Origin: Eremomyces bilateralis CBS 781.70
Taxonomy: Eukaryota > Ascomycota > Dothideomycetes > Eremomycetales > Eremomycetaceae
DNA: 64,000 nt
Assembly (NCBI RefSeq): GCF_010015585.1
Contig: NW_022985075.1
Span: 434,001 to 498,000, forward strand
Reading direction: 5' to 3'
Part shown: positions 32,901-44,806 of the stretch, in pieces
Position numbering within the stretch: the stretch's first letter is position 1
Layout of the letters: every line of letters starts with the position of its first letter
Translations under genes and position numbers: made by a program
The notes under the pieces: model-generated
What the model saw: the letters and a program-made list of their open reading frames with translations, nothing else
What the model was told of the DNA's origin: nothing
The model's database searches: none

Positions 32901-35900
32901 GATTGTCTGCAGACGCTTGACGTAAAGGGTACCTTGGTTCAGCGTGAAATCTGCGGGTGCCTTGCCGGAAATGGATGGATAGGCAAAGGTGCTGAAAAAC
33001 GAGGATGGATCCGCTGAGTCGGTGAAAGGAGCGAGCGATTGCATGACACGCTGGATGCGATTCAGGAGAGGGGGAAGGCCCAAATGTGGTTTCTGTTCCA
33101 TGATCATCTGCAGGAGGCGGATGACATCGTAAGCTTGATGCGAAATGCTCGGCTGCAGGGGAAATGGTGGCTTCTTGAAGTCATGTTCAAGTCCTGGGTG
33201 AGTAGCGAGATCCAGGATATATTCCATGCCGCCGTTGTCGATAAAGTTGGTGCAGATGGTGGAGTTGGAGAAGAAGCCAACCAGGAAGCGAGAGACAACC
33301 GAAATTATCTCGGATGCATCAACATTGTCTTTCCGCCCAGCAAACTTCTCGACCTCATCAGATGAGACGGGCTCTTTGGCGCTCTCTGATCCCGCATCGT
33401 CCGCATTGGCCATTTCGACATCAATCGAGTCCTGGTCTTGAACAAGATCAAGAGCGTGTCGACCACCAGAGACGACTAGTTTCTGTTCTTCATCCAAGAC
33501 CCACAGCTTGATGCCCGAGCCCTCGTCGCGTGCTTTCTTCGAACACAATCGCAGCGAATTCTCAAGCATTCGCCGGACCGCGACTAGAGTCATTGTTCGA
33601 AGAGAAGGATGATGTCGAACAAGCTCGTCAAATGCATGGCCTAGCTCGCTTGCAACGTCCCGATCGTTCGAGCCCATCGCCTTGACGTGAACGGCGCTCT
33701 CGAAGATATCGAAGAATGCATCGAGCGCACCAGACCGCTTGAACAGCTTCATGCCAGCTTCGGTCAGACAGATGGCGCCAAAAGCCTGAGGCACTGCTGT
33801 GATTGCTTCCGCGACCGGAAGTATGCCAGTCGCTTCGGTTTTACGGTCACCTGCAGCTCCAGCCGAGACAGCCGATGATTCGACCTCGCCTGTGGATTCT
33901 GGGTCGTCACCAATCGGTTGACGAGTCACTGCCTCTAGCAGTTCCTTGCTGAGCCCAGCTTCGGCAATGACAGCGTAGCTGGTTGGTTCGTTATGGATGA
34001 AGTTGCTCAGGATCGTGGCCGCACTGCTCCACGCATTTGACCCATAGGTCGAGGCGTTCCGCAGGACGGTGCGCAAGGCGCTCAGAAGCGGAGGTGAGTC
34101 GATCAAATTCCGGAGCAGTCGGTCGATGTTGGTGCCGGTATGCGTCATCATGTGGTTGATGAATTTGAAGTTCATCCGAATCGTCTGCTGCTTGAAAAAG
34201 GGGATTGAATAGTCGGTAAGAGAAGTTTTGTGGTTCTCTGGAATGCCTTCGCCCCGTTGAGCAGCGTCAAATGCTGTCTCCACTTCAAAGAGCGTCAACT
34301 CGGCAATGGCATCCAAACCTTTCGCAGAGGCCCATGTCTGGAACGCATCGCGGACATTGTATATGAACGAGTCCAAGAAGCCCAGGACTCTTGCGTGAAA
34401 CCGATCGGCTTTTGCCGTCCGAAGCTGCAGCACGTCCACGAGGATCTGAAGCATGCCAGCTTGGACCATATGATCAGCCTGTCTATGTGCAGAAGTTGGA
34501 AGAGCGACGAGCAAAGCAAGAAGTGCCTCCCGCCAGTCTTCTTCTTCGTAATCTGGTTCCTCGCCATCCTCCACGGCTAATTGAGCGACCACTTTACGGA
34601 CCATGTAGAAGAGAACGCCGTGATTCTGGCTGCTCATCAAGGCATTGTTGACCTCGGGGCTCTTCTTTGGCTGCTTCGTCAGTGCTTCCAGGGTCTGGAT
34701 CGCAATAGTCTGAAGGCGGCGAGAGACGACCTCCTTTCCATCTACCGAGGGCTGCAGTAATTCGCTGGTCTGATAAGCCAACTGTAGCCGGCGTTGCTCA
34801 TCTGAGTCATTCTGGCCAACCTTCTGCTGGAAGACGGACTCTCCGCAAATGTAGGCAAGATTCGCCACGGCAAGTAGTCGAACACCTATGAGCAATTCTC
34901 GAGCTTCATGGCCGGATGATATGGCCTTGGCGATGCGGATCTTGTGGAGCAAGTCGTATTTGTTGGCGGTAGGAAGATTGTCGACATGCTTGGCAACTAG
35001 CTCTTCGACCTGTAAAGAGGAGATTTCATCGCGAGAGATCTCTATGGACTGCTGATCAGATCGTTTCCGCTCCTCGTGTTCATTCGCAAAGGCAATTGCT
35101 TGTTCGTTGGTGCCACTCTGCCGTGCAGCGATGTTTGAAGCTCGTTGGGCCGTGGGAGAAGCAGAAGGTGATGCCACATCATCTCTGGATCGCCTTCTCT
35201 GTTCAGATGACGAATCCGCGTGGGACTTCGACTCTGCATAATAGCTCAAACTAACAGTAGTCCAATCTTGTTGACGCAGTTGTTCCGTGCTATCTGGCCC
35301 GACGAAAGCTGACAGATCCGATCCGCTGACCTTGGCTTGCTTCGTCGACGTTCCGGGCACGGGATCGCTAGATTCCTTGCCTTTAAAGCTTAGCAACGAG
35401 CTGTGCGCGCTAGTCGGTGTACCGGTAGAAAACGGTGATGCAAGTTTGTGGATATTATCCAAGTTGAACGCAACCAGGTTGTGAAGAGGCGGGACAAGTG
35501 AGTTGTTCGCTGACCGCTGTCGTGATGAGAAATATCGCATAGAAAGACGGACGGCGACTTCGAGTGTTCCGGTGAGAATTCGAAGGTCGGTGGTGTTGAG
35601 GAGGTTGTTCAGATGGCTGCTGCTGTTATAGATGCTTCGGTTTCCACAGTTTTCAAGCAGCAGCGTTGTGAACCGCAAGATGGTGTGAAGCAGGCGGAAA
35701 TCGGCATCCTCGGGGATTTCATTGTGCTCTTTTTTATCCGATGCTTCTTCATCTGCCCCACATGAAACTCGATTGCTAAAAGGTTGAGATTGAGGTCCTT
35801 TATCCAGGCCATATTCCTTAACACATCGCTCCAAGATCGAGTCGAACTGGTCGAGGGCAGGAATCCAGTGGTAGAGATCGCCTCTCGGGAAAGGCCATAA

Positions 35901-36086
35901 ACCTGGGAATGTGGCGATTTTCGCCGGTATCTGATGGACGGGACACTTTTGGATATCACTGATGAAATTGCTTATGATCGGAGACTGGAGGAGGTTAGCA
36001 TATAGACACCATACCATGATCGATCACACTTGACATACCAGGGTTGCATCGTGGCGCGCCGTCGACGACTTCTCGATCCTCCCCAT
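23952..36086 (-). CDS. tom1: HECT-type E3 ubiquitin ligase Tom1/HUWE1
   Basis: Four minus-strand exons: 36039-36086, 24497-35984 (11.5 kb), 24098-24442, 23952-24046; 3,991 residues. The start [16 protein letters not shown] matches the conserved Tom1 N-terminus and joins SPIISNFI across a 54-nt intron. Order: DUF908/DUF913-type armadillo regions, a UBA-like segment ([17 protein letters not shown]), a very acidic Asp/Glu stretch around 28.4-29.1 kb, and a coiled Lys/Glu/Arg segment. Then come UBM-like helices ([40 protein letters not shown]) and the C-terminal HECT domain. The catalytic cysteine is Cys3958 in [18 protein letters not shown]; an intron begins one nucleotide after the asparagine codon. 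Known members ubiquitinate excess ribosomal and histone proteins and affect mRNA export and stress responses in the nucleus. Length matches fungal orthologues. Confidence 0.96.
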
Positions 36087-37134
36087 GCTCACAACTACCT
36101 AGGGAACAAGTCCCCGGAATAGTGTTGATTTTGTCACCAGTCGTGGGTTCGTGGTCCTGACTGATAGCAGGGCTGGAAGCTCCAGGTCGGATTGCTAATC
36201 GCGGCGTCGGCGGATGAAAGTAGTCTTTAATGTAAACTCCAAGATCTGGAGATGGCAAATATCACAATGAAGCCTCCTCCGTGTTCTAAGATCGTGTGAA
36301 CGGACTCAGGTAATAGCTGGAGAAGGGGAAATGTGAAGGGGATGGCGAATATCGGAAACCGTTCAGAAGGTGGGTCGGGAGACGTCGAGATGGTGAAGGG
36401 CGAAGGTGCAGGCAACTTCCTTCATCAAATCGTGCTCAAAGTTTTCTGAAGATGGTGTCCAGGTCAGATTGGAGAAAAGGTTAGATGGAGGAGTGCGGAG
36501 AAAGGTTTGTGGGAGGAGTTTGTGTTGATAATTGTGTGAACGGGGTGGAAGTGAAATCATCACCTCTGCAAGGCTTCAAAGCTGCCGCCGCAATTGATTG
36601 AATGATGGAATACTGAGACGCTCGGGCCATCGGAACCTGAGCGGACGGGTCGTACCTGAGTTAAACCACGTCCAACAGTTACGCTCTCCAACGGTTTGAC
36701 ACACACCGTACCGGTCAGAGTTCGATTATAACATTATATTCGACTCTATAAGAGGATCGGGTTGTATATATCAACGATTCAATACATCGCTCGGCAACTC
36801 GAGTACATCATCCGGGACCATTCAACTGAACTCATTTTCTGTCGCTCTAACTTAAGATACAAGTATACCGCTCCCTTGCGTCACCTACCACCAGAATCCG
36901 ATGGATCATGGACCCAGGTGCCTATTGATGAATTCCTGCAGCCTACCTACAATCCCTCCGCCGAACTCCGAGATAACCCATCCTCGAAGAAATGTTGATC
37001 CTACTCTGGTGCTGATTATACAGTTGTACTCAATCTGATATTCGTCGGAATCGCTTGTCCCGTCACTGTCTAGGCGGCATGCACTTGGCTCGAAGCGTAA
37101 GACTCCCATGCCATTGCGCCCGACAAAAATTGGC
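36087..37134. other. Promoter and leader of tom1
   Basis: About 1 kb between BLOS1-like and tom1 genes on the same strand. Purine-rich on the plus strand near 36250-36480 (C/T-rich in the tom1 sense), typical of a leader. No further exon of tom1 is needed, since the canonical N-terminus is at 36086. No other gene seen. Confidence 0.5.
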
Positions 37135-37506
37135 TCACGAAGACGTGATATTGGTTCCGCTCGCATTATTCGCATCTTCTTTCCCCTCTACCAGCCTCAT
37201 AGTCTCCTCGATAACCAGCATGTCTCGCTCGATCGTCTCCGCCCATGTCTGCAAGTCGCCCATTTCTTTCAGCTTTTTCGTGCTGGTGTCCGCCATTTTC
37301 TGCAATTTGGCCGTCTCTTTGGTCAACGCGGCCGTGGCTTTGGCGACTTGCTTTTCTTGCTTCTCGATCGATGCCGCGTTCGCGTGAAGGTCGGCCGCTC
37401 GAGTCTTCATGTCGTTGTCGATGGAGCTGCCCACCGCTGCGAGCGATGCCGTCACGGCTGCCCGCGCCTCGGCGACTCTGCGCTCTTCGTCTTGCGGTGA
37501 GGACAT
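37135..37506 (-). CDS. BLOC-1 subunit 1 (BLOS1/GCN5L1) homologue
   Basis: Single exon, 123 residues, the usual size. Almost entirely helical and charged. The C-terminal segment LKEMGDLQTWAETIERDMLV matches the BLOS1 signature (L.E.GD..NWA..IE.DM). The preceding Ala/Lys/Gln-rich helix is a coiled coil. In animals and yeast BLOC-1 acts at endosomes in cargo sorting; in fungi it influences endosomal recycling. Direct evidence is the C-terminal motif and size; role is from the family. Confidence 0.85.
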   Translation of the reverse strand: MSSPQDEERRVAEARAAVTASLAAVGSSIDNDMKTRAADLHANAASIEKQEKQVAKATAALTKETAKLQKMADTSTKKLKEMGDLQTWAETIERDMLVIEETMRLVEGKEDANNASGTNITSS

Positions 37507-38455
37507 ATTGATGCAGATGTCGTCAAAATGAGGGGAGTTATATGGTTTATATCAGTTTCTTGCCGGTACGGTTGTATCCTGCTGGTTGTGTCGCTTCCCG
37601 AAACCTTAGAGCTGTCCCTGCATGAGACCATGAGCTCCCATACCCAAGCCATCTTCTCTGATTGGTTTGTTTCGTTCACCTTTCTTGACGCCCTCTTTGG
37701 CCGTTATACAGTATATATTTGCAGGTGATCAGCGCCATGGCCCGAATCGGGTTTCTCTGTTATTTCTGCGTCCTACAGTCAAGTCTCTTCTATGCTCAAG
37801 TCATGTTTCGTGAACATGAATGTGGGCAGCAGTACAGCCCCCAGATCGGGCACACGGCTTCAATTTTCTACTCTCGCTTTGGCCAGTCGCTCGGTGGAAT
37901 TCCTTTCGTTTCATCATCTTGTTCAAGGCTGGCATGCTCCGGAACCTCCGGTTCCTCCAATGCGCAGAAACGCCGCTCCAATTATGGTCTGAGTTGCAAC
38001 CTCTACTAGGCTTAATGGGGCACGGACTCGATGTGCTCCGTTTCTCGAACAAGATTGTGGTCAGTTGATATTTCGATTCCTGACTTTCCATGAACCTGGC
38101 ATTTCTTTAGCCTTCGTTATATAGAATTTCATTTAATCGTTTGCCTGGAGAGAAATTCGATCAACCGACATTGGCCCGAGAATCAAATACCTTAATTATC
38201 CTAGACAACTAGGCCAGGCCGACCAGGGTATCGGTTTCATGCGATTTCACAGATTTACTCATTACGGTGCTCCGTACTTTGTACGGCATCATGCTCCAAA
38301 ATTGCACGGTGCCAATCTGCGACTTTAGAAACCTGGCGACGTTCACTGGTCATTTTTATGAATCGTCCAGACATTATATAGTTGTCTAAAGATGCCCCTC
38401 CTAGCCTGTGAGTCCGAGACGCAATTTTCATGCTCTCGTCTCCCAGTTTTTGACA
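37507..38455. other. Divergent intergenic region
   Basis: Promoters of the BLOS1-like gene (leftward) and mannanase gene (rightward). Frames around 37735-38090 are open but show no domain, and the two overlapping ones contradict each other. No gene is called. Confidence 0.5.
38374..38380 (+). promoter_or_regulatory. TATA-like box of the mannanase gene
   Basis: TTATATA, about 75 nt upstream of the mannanase ATG (38456), in otherwise mixed sequence. Position fits a regulated, short-leader fungal promoter. Confidence 0.4.
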
Positions 38456-39640
38456 ATGAGGTGGCTCCCGCTCTTTTCGATTTTAGGTCTTGCCTCTGCG
38501 CAGGGTATTTCCAGTGTTAATGGACTGAAGTTCAATATCGATGGCGTAACCAAGTATTTTGCAGGAACCAATTCGTACTGGATTAGCTTCCTCACAAACA
38601 ATGCCGACGTTGACAAGTCGTTGGATGACTTCAAGAGCAGCGGGCTAAAAATCTTGCGGATTTGGGGGTTTAACGACGTAAATGCCATACCAAGATCAGG
38701 TATGTCTTGACACCCGTTCTCCAAGTTCGAGCAGTGCCAACGGGTAGCGGCAGGAACCGTCTACTTCCAAGCGCTGGTGCCTGGCAAGCCAGCTCAGATC
38801 AACACCGGCGCCGACGGCTTGCAACGCCTCGATTACATCGTCAAAGCCGCCGAAGCGCGCGGAGTCAAACTGATCATCAACTTCGTTAACAACTGGGACG
38901 ACTACGGTGGCTTCAAATCATACATGAAATTCTTCGCCAACGGCGCGGACAATACGGGATGGTATACGCACGAGGCGGCGCAGAATCAATACCGCACTTA
39001 CATCCGCACCGTGGTGAATCGCTACAAAGCTTCCTCGGCGGTGTTCGCGTGGGAGCTAGCGAACGAGCCGCGGTGCAAAGGCTGCGACACGTCGGTTATC
39101 ACAAAGTGGGCGACGGAGACGTCGAAATACGTTAAATCTTTGGACTCCGAGCACCTGGTCACGCTGGGAGATGAAGGGTTCGGGTTGCCGGGCGATGGCT
39201 CTTACCCGTATCAATTTGGCGAAGGGGTGGATTTCGTAAAGAATCTCGCCATTCCGACGCTCGATTTCGGTACTTTTCACCTCTATCCAGAGGGCTGTAA
39301 GTGTTTTAGTACATCTTCTCGCCGATCGTCACTAATCCATCGTCTAGGGGGTGTAAGTAACGATTTTGGGAACGGTTGGGTCCAGAGCCATGCAAAAGCT
39401 TGTGCGGCAGCGAAGAAGCCATGCCTGTTGGAGGAATATGGTGTGACCAAAGATCACTGTGGTGTTGAGGCTCCGTGGCAGAAAACCTCAAGGAGCACGA
39501 ATGGCATAGCTGGGGATCTTTTCTGGCAGTTTGGGGAGACCCTCAGCTCGGGGAAAACGCACGATGATGGTCACACCCTCTATCACGGCTCAAGCGACTG
39601 GACATGTCTCGTTACAAATCATGTAAAAGCCATCGGCTAA
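38456..39640 (+). CDS. Secreted GH5 mannan endo-1,4-beta-mannosidase
   Basis: Exons 38456-38699, 38754-39296, 39348-39640 (359 residues). Signal peptide [15 protein letters not shown], then [23 protein letters not shown] and [10 protein letters not shown], all typical of fungal GH5 subfamily 7. The acid/base glutamate is about residue 186 in WELANEPRC, and the nucleophile about residue 292 in [18 protein letters not shown] is restored across the second intron (t|gg). There is no carbohydrate-binding module. The enzyme cleaves internal beta-1,4 bonds in mannan and galactomannan outside the cell. The adjacent AA9 gene suggests a small plant-cell-wall degradation locus. Confidence 0.95.
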
Positions 39641-40197
39641 GTACTTGATTACTAGTATGTAGGATCGCCTCGAAGGATCAACCGGGGATTGTCTGGACAC
39701 GCGAAATACAGTGCATGCACATGGCAGAAAATGACACTTTTATCCACGTAAAATGATCTTCCCCTCATTTTCAGGTCCCTTGGGCCTAAGTTAAATAAAT
39801 TAATCGTCGAAACCGGGATATATTCGAGTTTATTCCTGTTTCGCTCATATGGTGGTTTCCACCTTGCAATCCAATTGGCGTGTTTCAAAAAACCTGACCA
39901 CTCCCTCGACGCCCTCCGTGCCGTTATTGGTCATTATCCGACGCCATCATTAATTTGGGACTGCACGATCAACACGAACGAGGTGTGCGAGCCTAAATAA
40001 GAAATGAAATGAGCGGAGGATAAATGTGCTGCTACTACGTAGTACTCTAATTCAGACTATGATGCGGGCGACCAGTCCAGCGCTGACGAGGCGTGGAAGG
40101 GGTGAGGGCAATAAAACCATATCAATATCTTGGAAGCGCAGGCCGACTTGCATAAGTATTTTTCTTCACTTGGGTTGAAGTCTTCAATAGCCTCATA
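39641..40197. other. Promoter region of the AA9 gene
   Basis: 557 nt between two same-strand secreted enzyme genes. Contains one GCGGAG hexamer (40013-40018) matching the CreA consensus SYGGRG; a single site is weak evidence. No gene. Confidence 0.4.
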
Positions 40198-41300
40198 ATG
40201 CATTACGCCAGTCTACCAACAATTCTGTCCCTAGTTGGATTCGCTTCTGCCCACGCGACATGGCAGCAACTTTGGGTGAATGGCCAGGATATGGGCAAGT
40301 AGAACTAGCAAACGAGAGTTCGTGATATGGTCTAACAATGCGGGTAGAAACGAAATGCACACGTATCACGAATAATAACTCCCCCCTGACGGATGTCACT
40401 GCCCCCGAGATCGAATGCAATGCAAACAGCGGACCCGCTCAGTCAGTCTGTGATGTCCAAGGTATGAACGATACTGTGGAATCTTCCAATTGCTCTTTTA
40501 GTACCAGAAACGCTGACCTAACTTCTCAATTCAGCCGGAGGCAAGCTTACAGTCGAGATGCACCAACACGATACCCGAGGGTGCACTGAAGAAGCGATTG
40601 GTAAACCCCCATAATTCTTGGATATTGGATATTGGAATTCAAGCATTGGTACTTCCACTTTGGGTTATTTCGCTAACCGCGATAGGCGGCCGCCATTTCG
40701 GTCCAGTGCAGGTCTACATGTGCAAGGTTGCAGATGCAGCATCATCAACCGGCGGCTGTAATTGGTTCAAGGTGGCTTCGAATTCGTATGCGGGCACCGA
40801 TGCATCGTGGGGAACAGTACGTCCGACAATGGCTCGGGCAGCCTCGATCCGCTGACAAGGTGCGAAGGAAATTCTGAACGAGAACTGCGGAAAAATGGAA
40901 TTCGCTGGTGAGACCATCCATTGGCAGAGATATGGGTGACGGCGACTGATGACTCCTAGTCCCGAAGAGTATCGCATCAGGCGACTATCTTGTCCGTGCG
41001 GAGGCAATTGCGCTGCACTCGATGCCGGCACAAGTTTATCCCGGCTGTTACCAAGGTCCGCAACCCGCCATTCCAAGGAAAATATCAAGCTAACTCTAAG
41101 CACAGTCAAGGTGACCGGCGGAGGGTCTGCCAATCCTCCTGGTGTGCGCTTTCCAGGGGCCTATTCCCAAAGGTATGAGGGCGCAGACAATAAATGATGG
41201 ATGCTCGCTAATTTGAAACAGTGATCCGGGCATCGACATCAACATATATCAGGACAAGATCGAATATAATGCTCCAGGACCTACTATCTTCACGGGGTGA
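40198..41300 (+). CDS. Secreted AA9 (formerly GH61) lytic polysaccharide monooxygenase
   Basis: Eight exons: 40198-40294, 40348-40461, 40535-40600, 40686-40816, 40868-40907, 40960-41055, 41106-41172, 41222-41300 (690 nt, 229 residues). Introns are 49-85 nt; the first has a GC donor (GCAAGT..TAG), the rest GT..AG. The signal peptide MHYASLPTILSLVGFASA ends just before His19, so mature His1 of the copper brace is exposed (HATWQQLWVNGQDM). His96 in IGGRHFGPVQVYM is the second histidine, and Tyr176 in AQVYPGCYQ the axial tyrosine. WGTEILNENCGKM, SGDYLVRAEAIALH, VTGGGSANPPG and FPGAYSQSDPG complete the AA9 pattern. It oxidatively cleaves cellulose or related beta-glucans. No CBM1 module follows. 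Confidence 0.9.
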
Positions 41301-42008
41301 ACGCATTTCAACTGTGTCCAGGCAGATGCCACGGCCGAAAGATAAGGCCGTCAGGAAAATACTTAGCTCAATATTCCATGCTCCTTAAACAATAGCATCA
41401 GGCGCCCCAGTGATGATATGTCAGGATATATCCAAGTTTATGTGTTCGCCTGGAGAAAAGAAAGAAGAAATGGGACTCAGAATAGAAATCAGTTCCCAGC
41501 ATCGACAGTACTGATTTAGCATACCACTAATTACACTTTAAGGTAGACCTCAAAGACGATAACGAAAAGATATGATTTATACTTTCTAGCCGTAGATTGA
41601 AACTCATCATGCTCAGTGGTTGCATTGACGCTTCAAGACCTCAAGGACTTCTTGAGGAGCATCGACCGCTTCATGCCATGGCAGCTTCCTCAAATTCCCA
41701 TATTTCTCCCTATAAACAATAGGATCGACCTGGCTTGAGTTAGTGATACCCGGATCTGTGGCATCAAGAAAGAATCTGTATTACAACTGAAGTAAGAGAG
41801 AGGCTGAGAGGTTCGTCATCGAAGTGAGGGAAATCGGCTGGCTCCTTTAGCGCCATCTGATTGGCCATTTCAATCACATACAGGTCACGTGCATCACCAT
41901 TCCACAACCCTCATCGAATCTTGCTCCGATTGCTGAGTCCATCCTCGCTGCGCTCTCTACTATCATGGACCGGCAGAACAAGCAAAGCAATTAATACCCG
42001 AGCAATCA
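41301..42008. other. Intergenic region
   Basis: 3' flank of the AA9 gene and promoter of lsm1. No supported gene. Confidence 0.5.
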
Positions 42009-42705
42009 ATGGAGGATCTGTCGCTGAATGATCCACCGCCGCCAGGGGGCGGTCCTTCCACCCAGCAAAATGCACCCCCACCGGCGATGGCACCACCGCT
42101 AGCTCCTCAGCTTCCACCGCAAATGTTCACGACCGCAGCGCAGCTATTGGACCTGACCGACAGTAAGATGCGACCCTAACCCTCCTGGCAGACGGACTGG
42201 TGTTGATTGTTGGAAGGCTGACTGCAATACGCGCCATTTCAGAGAAACTTATGGTCGTTCTTCGCGATGGACGGAAATTGATCGGCGTGCTGAGAAGCTG
42301 GGATCAGTATGGTAAGTTCGTCGCAGGCCATCGGAGAGGTCATAGGCTTATTGGAATGGCGGTTCAGGCAATATTGTTCTACAAGATACGGTTGAGCGAT
42401 TATTCGTCCCCAAGTTCTTCGCCGATATCAAGCGCGGCATATTCCTCGTTCGCGGCGAAAACATTCTACTCTTGGGTGAAATAGTACGGCACTCACTGCT
42501 CCTTCGATCGGCTCATGCTGACAATATTCAGGACCTCGATAAAGACGACGACATCCCGGACGGATACGAACAAGCCCCGGTTGAGAAGGTCTTCCTGATG
42601 CAGAAGGCCGAGGAGGAGAAAACCAAGAAACGAGAAAAGCGGAAGCAGACCCGGCTACAAGCGTATGGTTTCGAAGGCGAGCGTGCAGGAGAGGCCATAC
42701 TGTGA
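42009..42705 (+). CDS. lsm1: U6 snRNA-associated Sm-like protein Lsm1
   Basis: Exons 42009-42162, 42243-42311, 42368-42483, 42532-42705 (170 residues). The joined protein starts MEDLSLNDPPPPGGGPS. It carries the Sm1 motif (KKLMVVLRDGRKLIGVLRSW, then DQYGNIVLQDTVER) and the Sm2 motif (RGIFLVRGENILLLGEID). The C-terminal extension PDGYEQAPVEKVFLMQKAEE, with KKREKRKQTRLQAYGF, distinguishes Lsm1 from other Lsm proteins. Lsm1-7 binds the 3' end of deadenylated mRNAs with Pat1 and promotes decapping in cytoplasmic P-bodies. The fungal N-terminal Pro/Gln-rich extension is longer than in yeast. Confidence 0.95.
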
Positions 42706-43576
42706 TGGGCTGGATACGTGGATGCACACAAGAGTTGAATAGATGGACTTCAAGTCGCCGAACGGCAGGGCTGACTTCTCTGGCCCTGTTTCACATGATG
42801 GATTTGCAGAATATTGTGAAATGCAACTCATCACAGTCAAGGAGAATAGCAAACAGATAGGCGTCCTATGGGAGCTGCTAGAGGCTTCCGGTGACGCCTG
42901 AAAGGCGCATAGCGTCATACAAGTGGAAATGTCCATTAAGTGACGAATATGAGCGAATGGAGATGACTGTAACGCAACATGTGCACCATGACTCTTAACC
43001 CGAAATTGCCCAAGCCTCATGCCAATATCACCGAGAGGTCCATCTGTAAACATGCTGCAGTGCATCTTCAGTGCAACAACTTTCCTTTCCTATCTGATAC
43101 TACCTATATTCTTGGTGATGAATCCCAGAAACCAACTTGCAGGGGCCCCAGCTTGCCATCGAGCTCCCATGTGCTTACCATCTTCTCTCTTCAGGCATTA
43201 TTTTGAGGAACTACTGACTCAGCCGAGCCTCAAGTCGCTAAAAAAGGTATGTTCATGCGTCAGTAGCAACACCTGTAAAGTACTATTACGCTTCAAAAAG
43301 TTACGGTGCTACACGGGAACCATAATTCCTATCTCTCCTCATTATTGTCCGGTCAACGACTTGTTTTCCTATTGATTGAACAATTCCTTCCAAATTATAA
43401 AAATGGACTTGTTAATTACCGCTTGTGGTTAGTCTATCTACTTTGGGTTTAGCGCCAGCGCATCTATTCCGTTCCGTCATTTAATATCCGTGCTCCCCGA
43501 CTTCATACCATTCACCGCCAAAAACTCAAGAGCGTATATTAGTTAGTCAAGTCAATAGCTGTATCCTCTCCTCATT
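42706..43576. other. Intergenic region
   Basis: No supported gene in 870 nt; short frames only. Confidence 0.5.
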
Positions 43577-44549
43577 ATGCCGACCAAAAAACCTACATTC
43601 CTCCCTGCCTTCACAGAAACCCCCATAATCAACGCAGAGAGTAGGCTACTCCAGCTACGAGAAATGCTTTTGGACGAGTCACTTGCGTTCCAGCACAAGA
43701 ATATCTCATTCCTCATACAGTTATATGAGAGTGGCCAACTACCTCCGGCTCCAGGACAGGACGTTTGGATTATGGACGGGAAAATTATTGATGGTCCAAC
43801 TTGCGCCTGAAGAGTTCCCGAAAGGTGCGGTACTTTGGGTCGAGGTATATCTTACCCTCATTTATCTTATTACTTTACTTACTCGACGCTTAGGGAATGG
43901 CTTTTCAGTTTATGCAGACGGCTCAAACACCACTGGTGGAGGCTTATGGTAGTAATAGATATTGTGAGAACCCATGGTCTAACCGTCATTATAGGCTGTA
44001 GCTGTGCAAATGGGACAATCGGCGTCCTACGGGCTTGGTGTGCTATCGAATATGCATGAGGTACAGGTATAAACTCTCTTCTAATCTTCACTAGATCTTT
44101 GCAAGGTCCCGACTCAGAGGAACCCTCGGTGGTACCGGAATCACCCTCGTCGGTTCTATTGCGAACGACACCGCTCGAATACGCGGACCATTTCCTCATC
44201 GGATTTGACCCAGCCGAACTATAATCCACCCACCTATCAGGGTCATCTCGGTTTCTTGCCTGTGTCGACGGCCAACGGTATCGTCTTTGGGGAGCAAATT
44301 TTGATAGAAATGCAAATAATGCGGGCGGATGGCAGGATCGTTTCACCTTGGTTTGTAGAATACGCTGCGGTTACGACCTGGAGTTATGCAATTTCGGCTG
44401 TCCGGGAATGGAATGCGGAACCATCTATTATTCGCGACTACTTCGGGGAATACTGCCCTTTTCGTTGTACAGAAGAAAAATGGCATTGTAAGTCAGCTTC
44501 CAGTCGTATAGGTCTTCATGGACATGTAATTATTATTTTACTTAATTAG
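43577..44549 (+). pseudogene. Unrecognised multi-exon gene with a frame break
   Basis: The frame from ATG 43577 reads MPTKKPTFLPAFTETPIINA onward to KIIDG. At about 43790-43800 coding sense moves to another frame (APEEFPKGAVLWVE) with no room for an intron. Good introns then follow: 43845-43893, 43949-44001 and 44067-44117. They give MAFQFMQTAQTPLVEAY, VQMGQSASYGLGVLSNMHEV and a last exon with GHLGFLPVSTANGIVFGEQI and WSYAISAVREWNAEPSIIRD. It ends at 44549, or at a TAA formed by splicing near 44489. The splice pattern says this is or was a real gene. One frame break suggests a recent pseudogene or a sequence error. No family recognised; no signal peptide. Confidence 0.5.
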
Positions 44550-44806
44550 AAAACGTTAGGACGAGTTTTAGGCACCCCAGAACTAAAATAGCCTACAGAA
44601 ATGAGACTACGTAATTAGCAGGCATTAGAGGGGCCTGGGTACTTCGATACATGACTCTCGACTCTCAGACTCTGTGGGATTCCGTCAAAAACGGCGTCTC
44701 AAACCGCTCTTTTCGGCGGCAATTTCGCAGGTCCTCAGATTCTAGCTGTAATATCGCTGAAAGCTTTCCTCATATCCTACCTTGCTTTTCTCAACCGACT
44801 TCCAAT

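Noticed and set aside
37719-38090. Two overlapping plus-strand frames upstream of the mannanase
   Set aside because: They contradict each other, show no domain, and lie in a divergent promoter region.
42171-42185. CCCTAACCCT telomere-like motif (also near 49259)
   Set aside because: Only about two units; in lsm1 it lies inside an intron, where CTAAC is expected as branch-site sequence.
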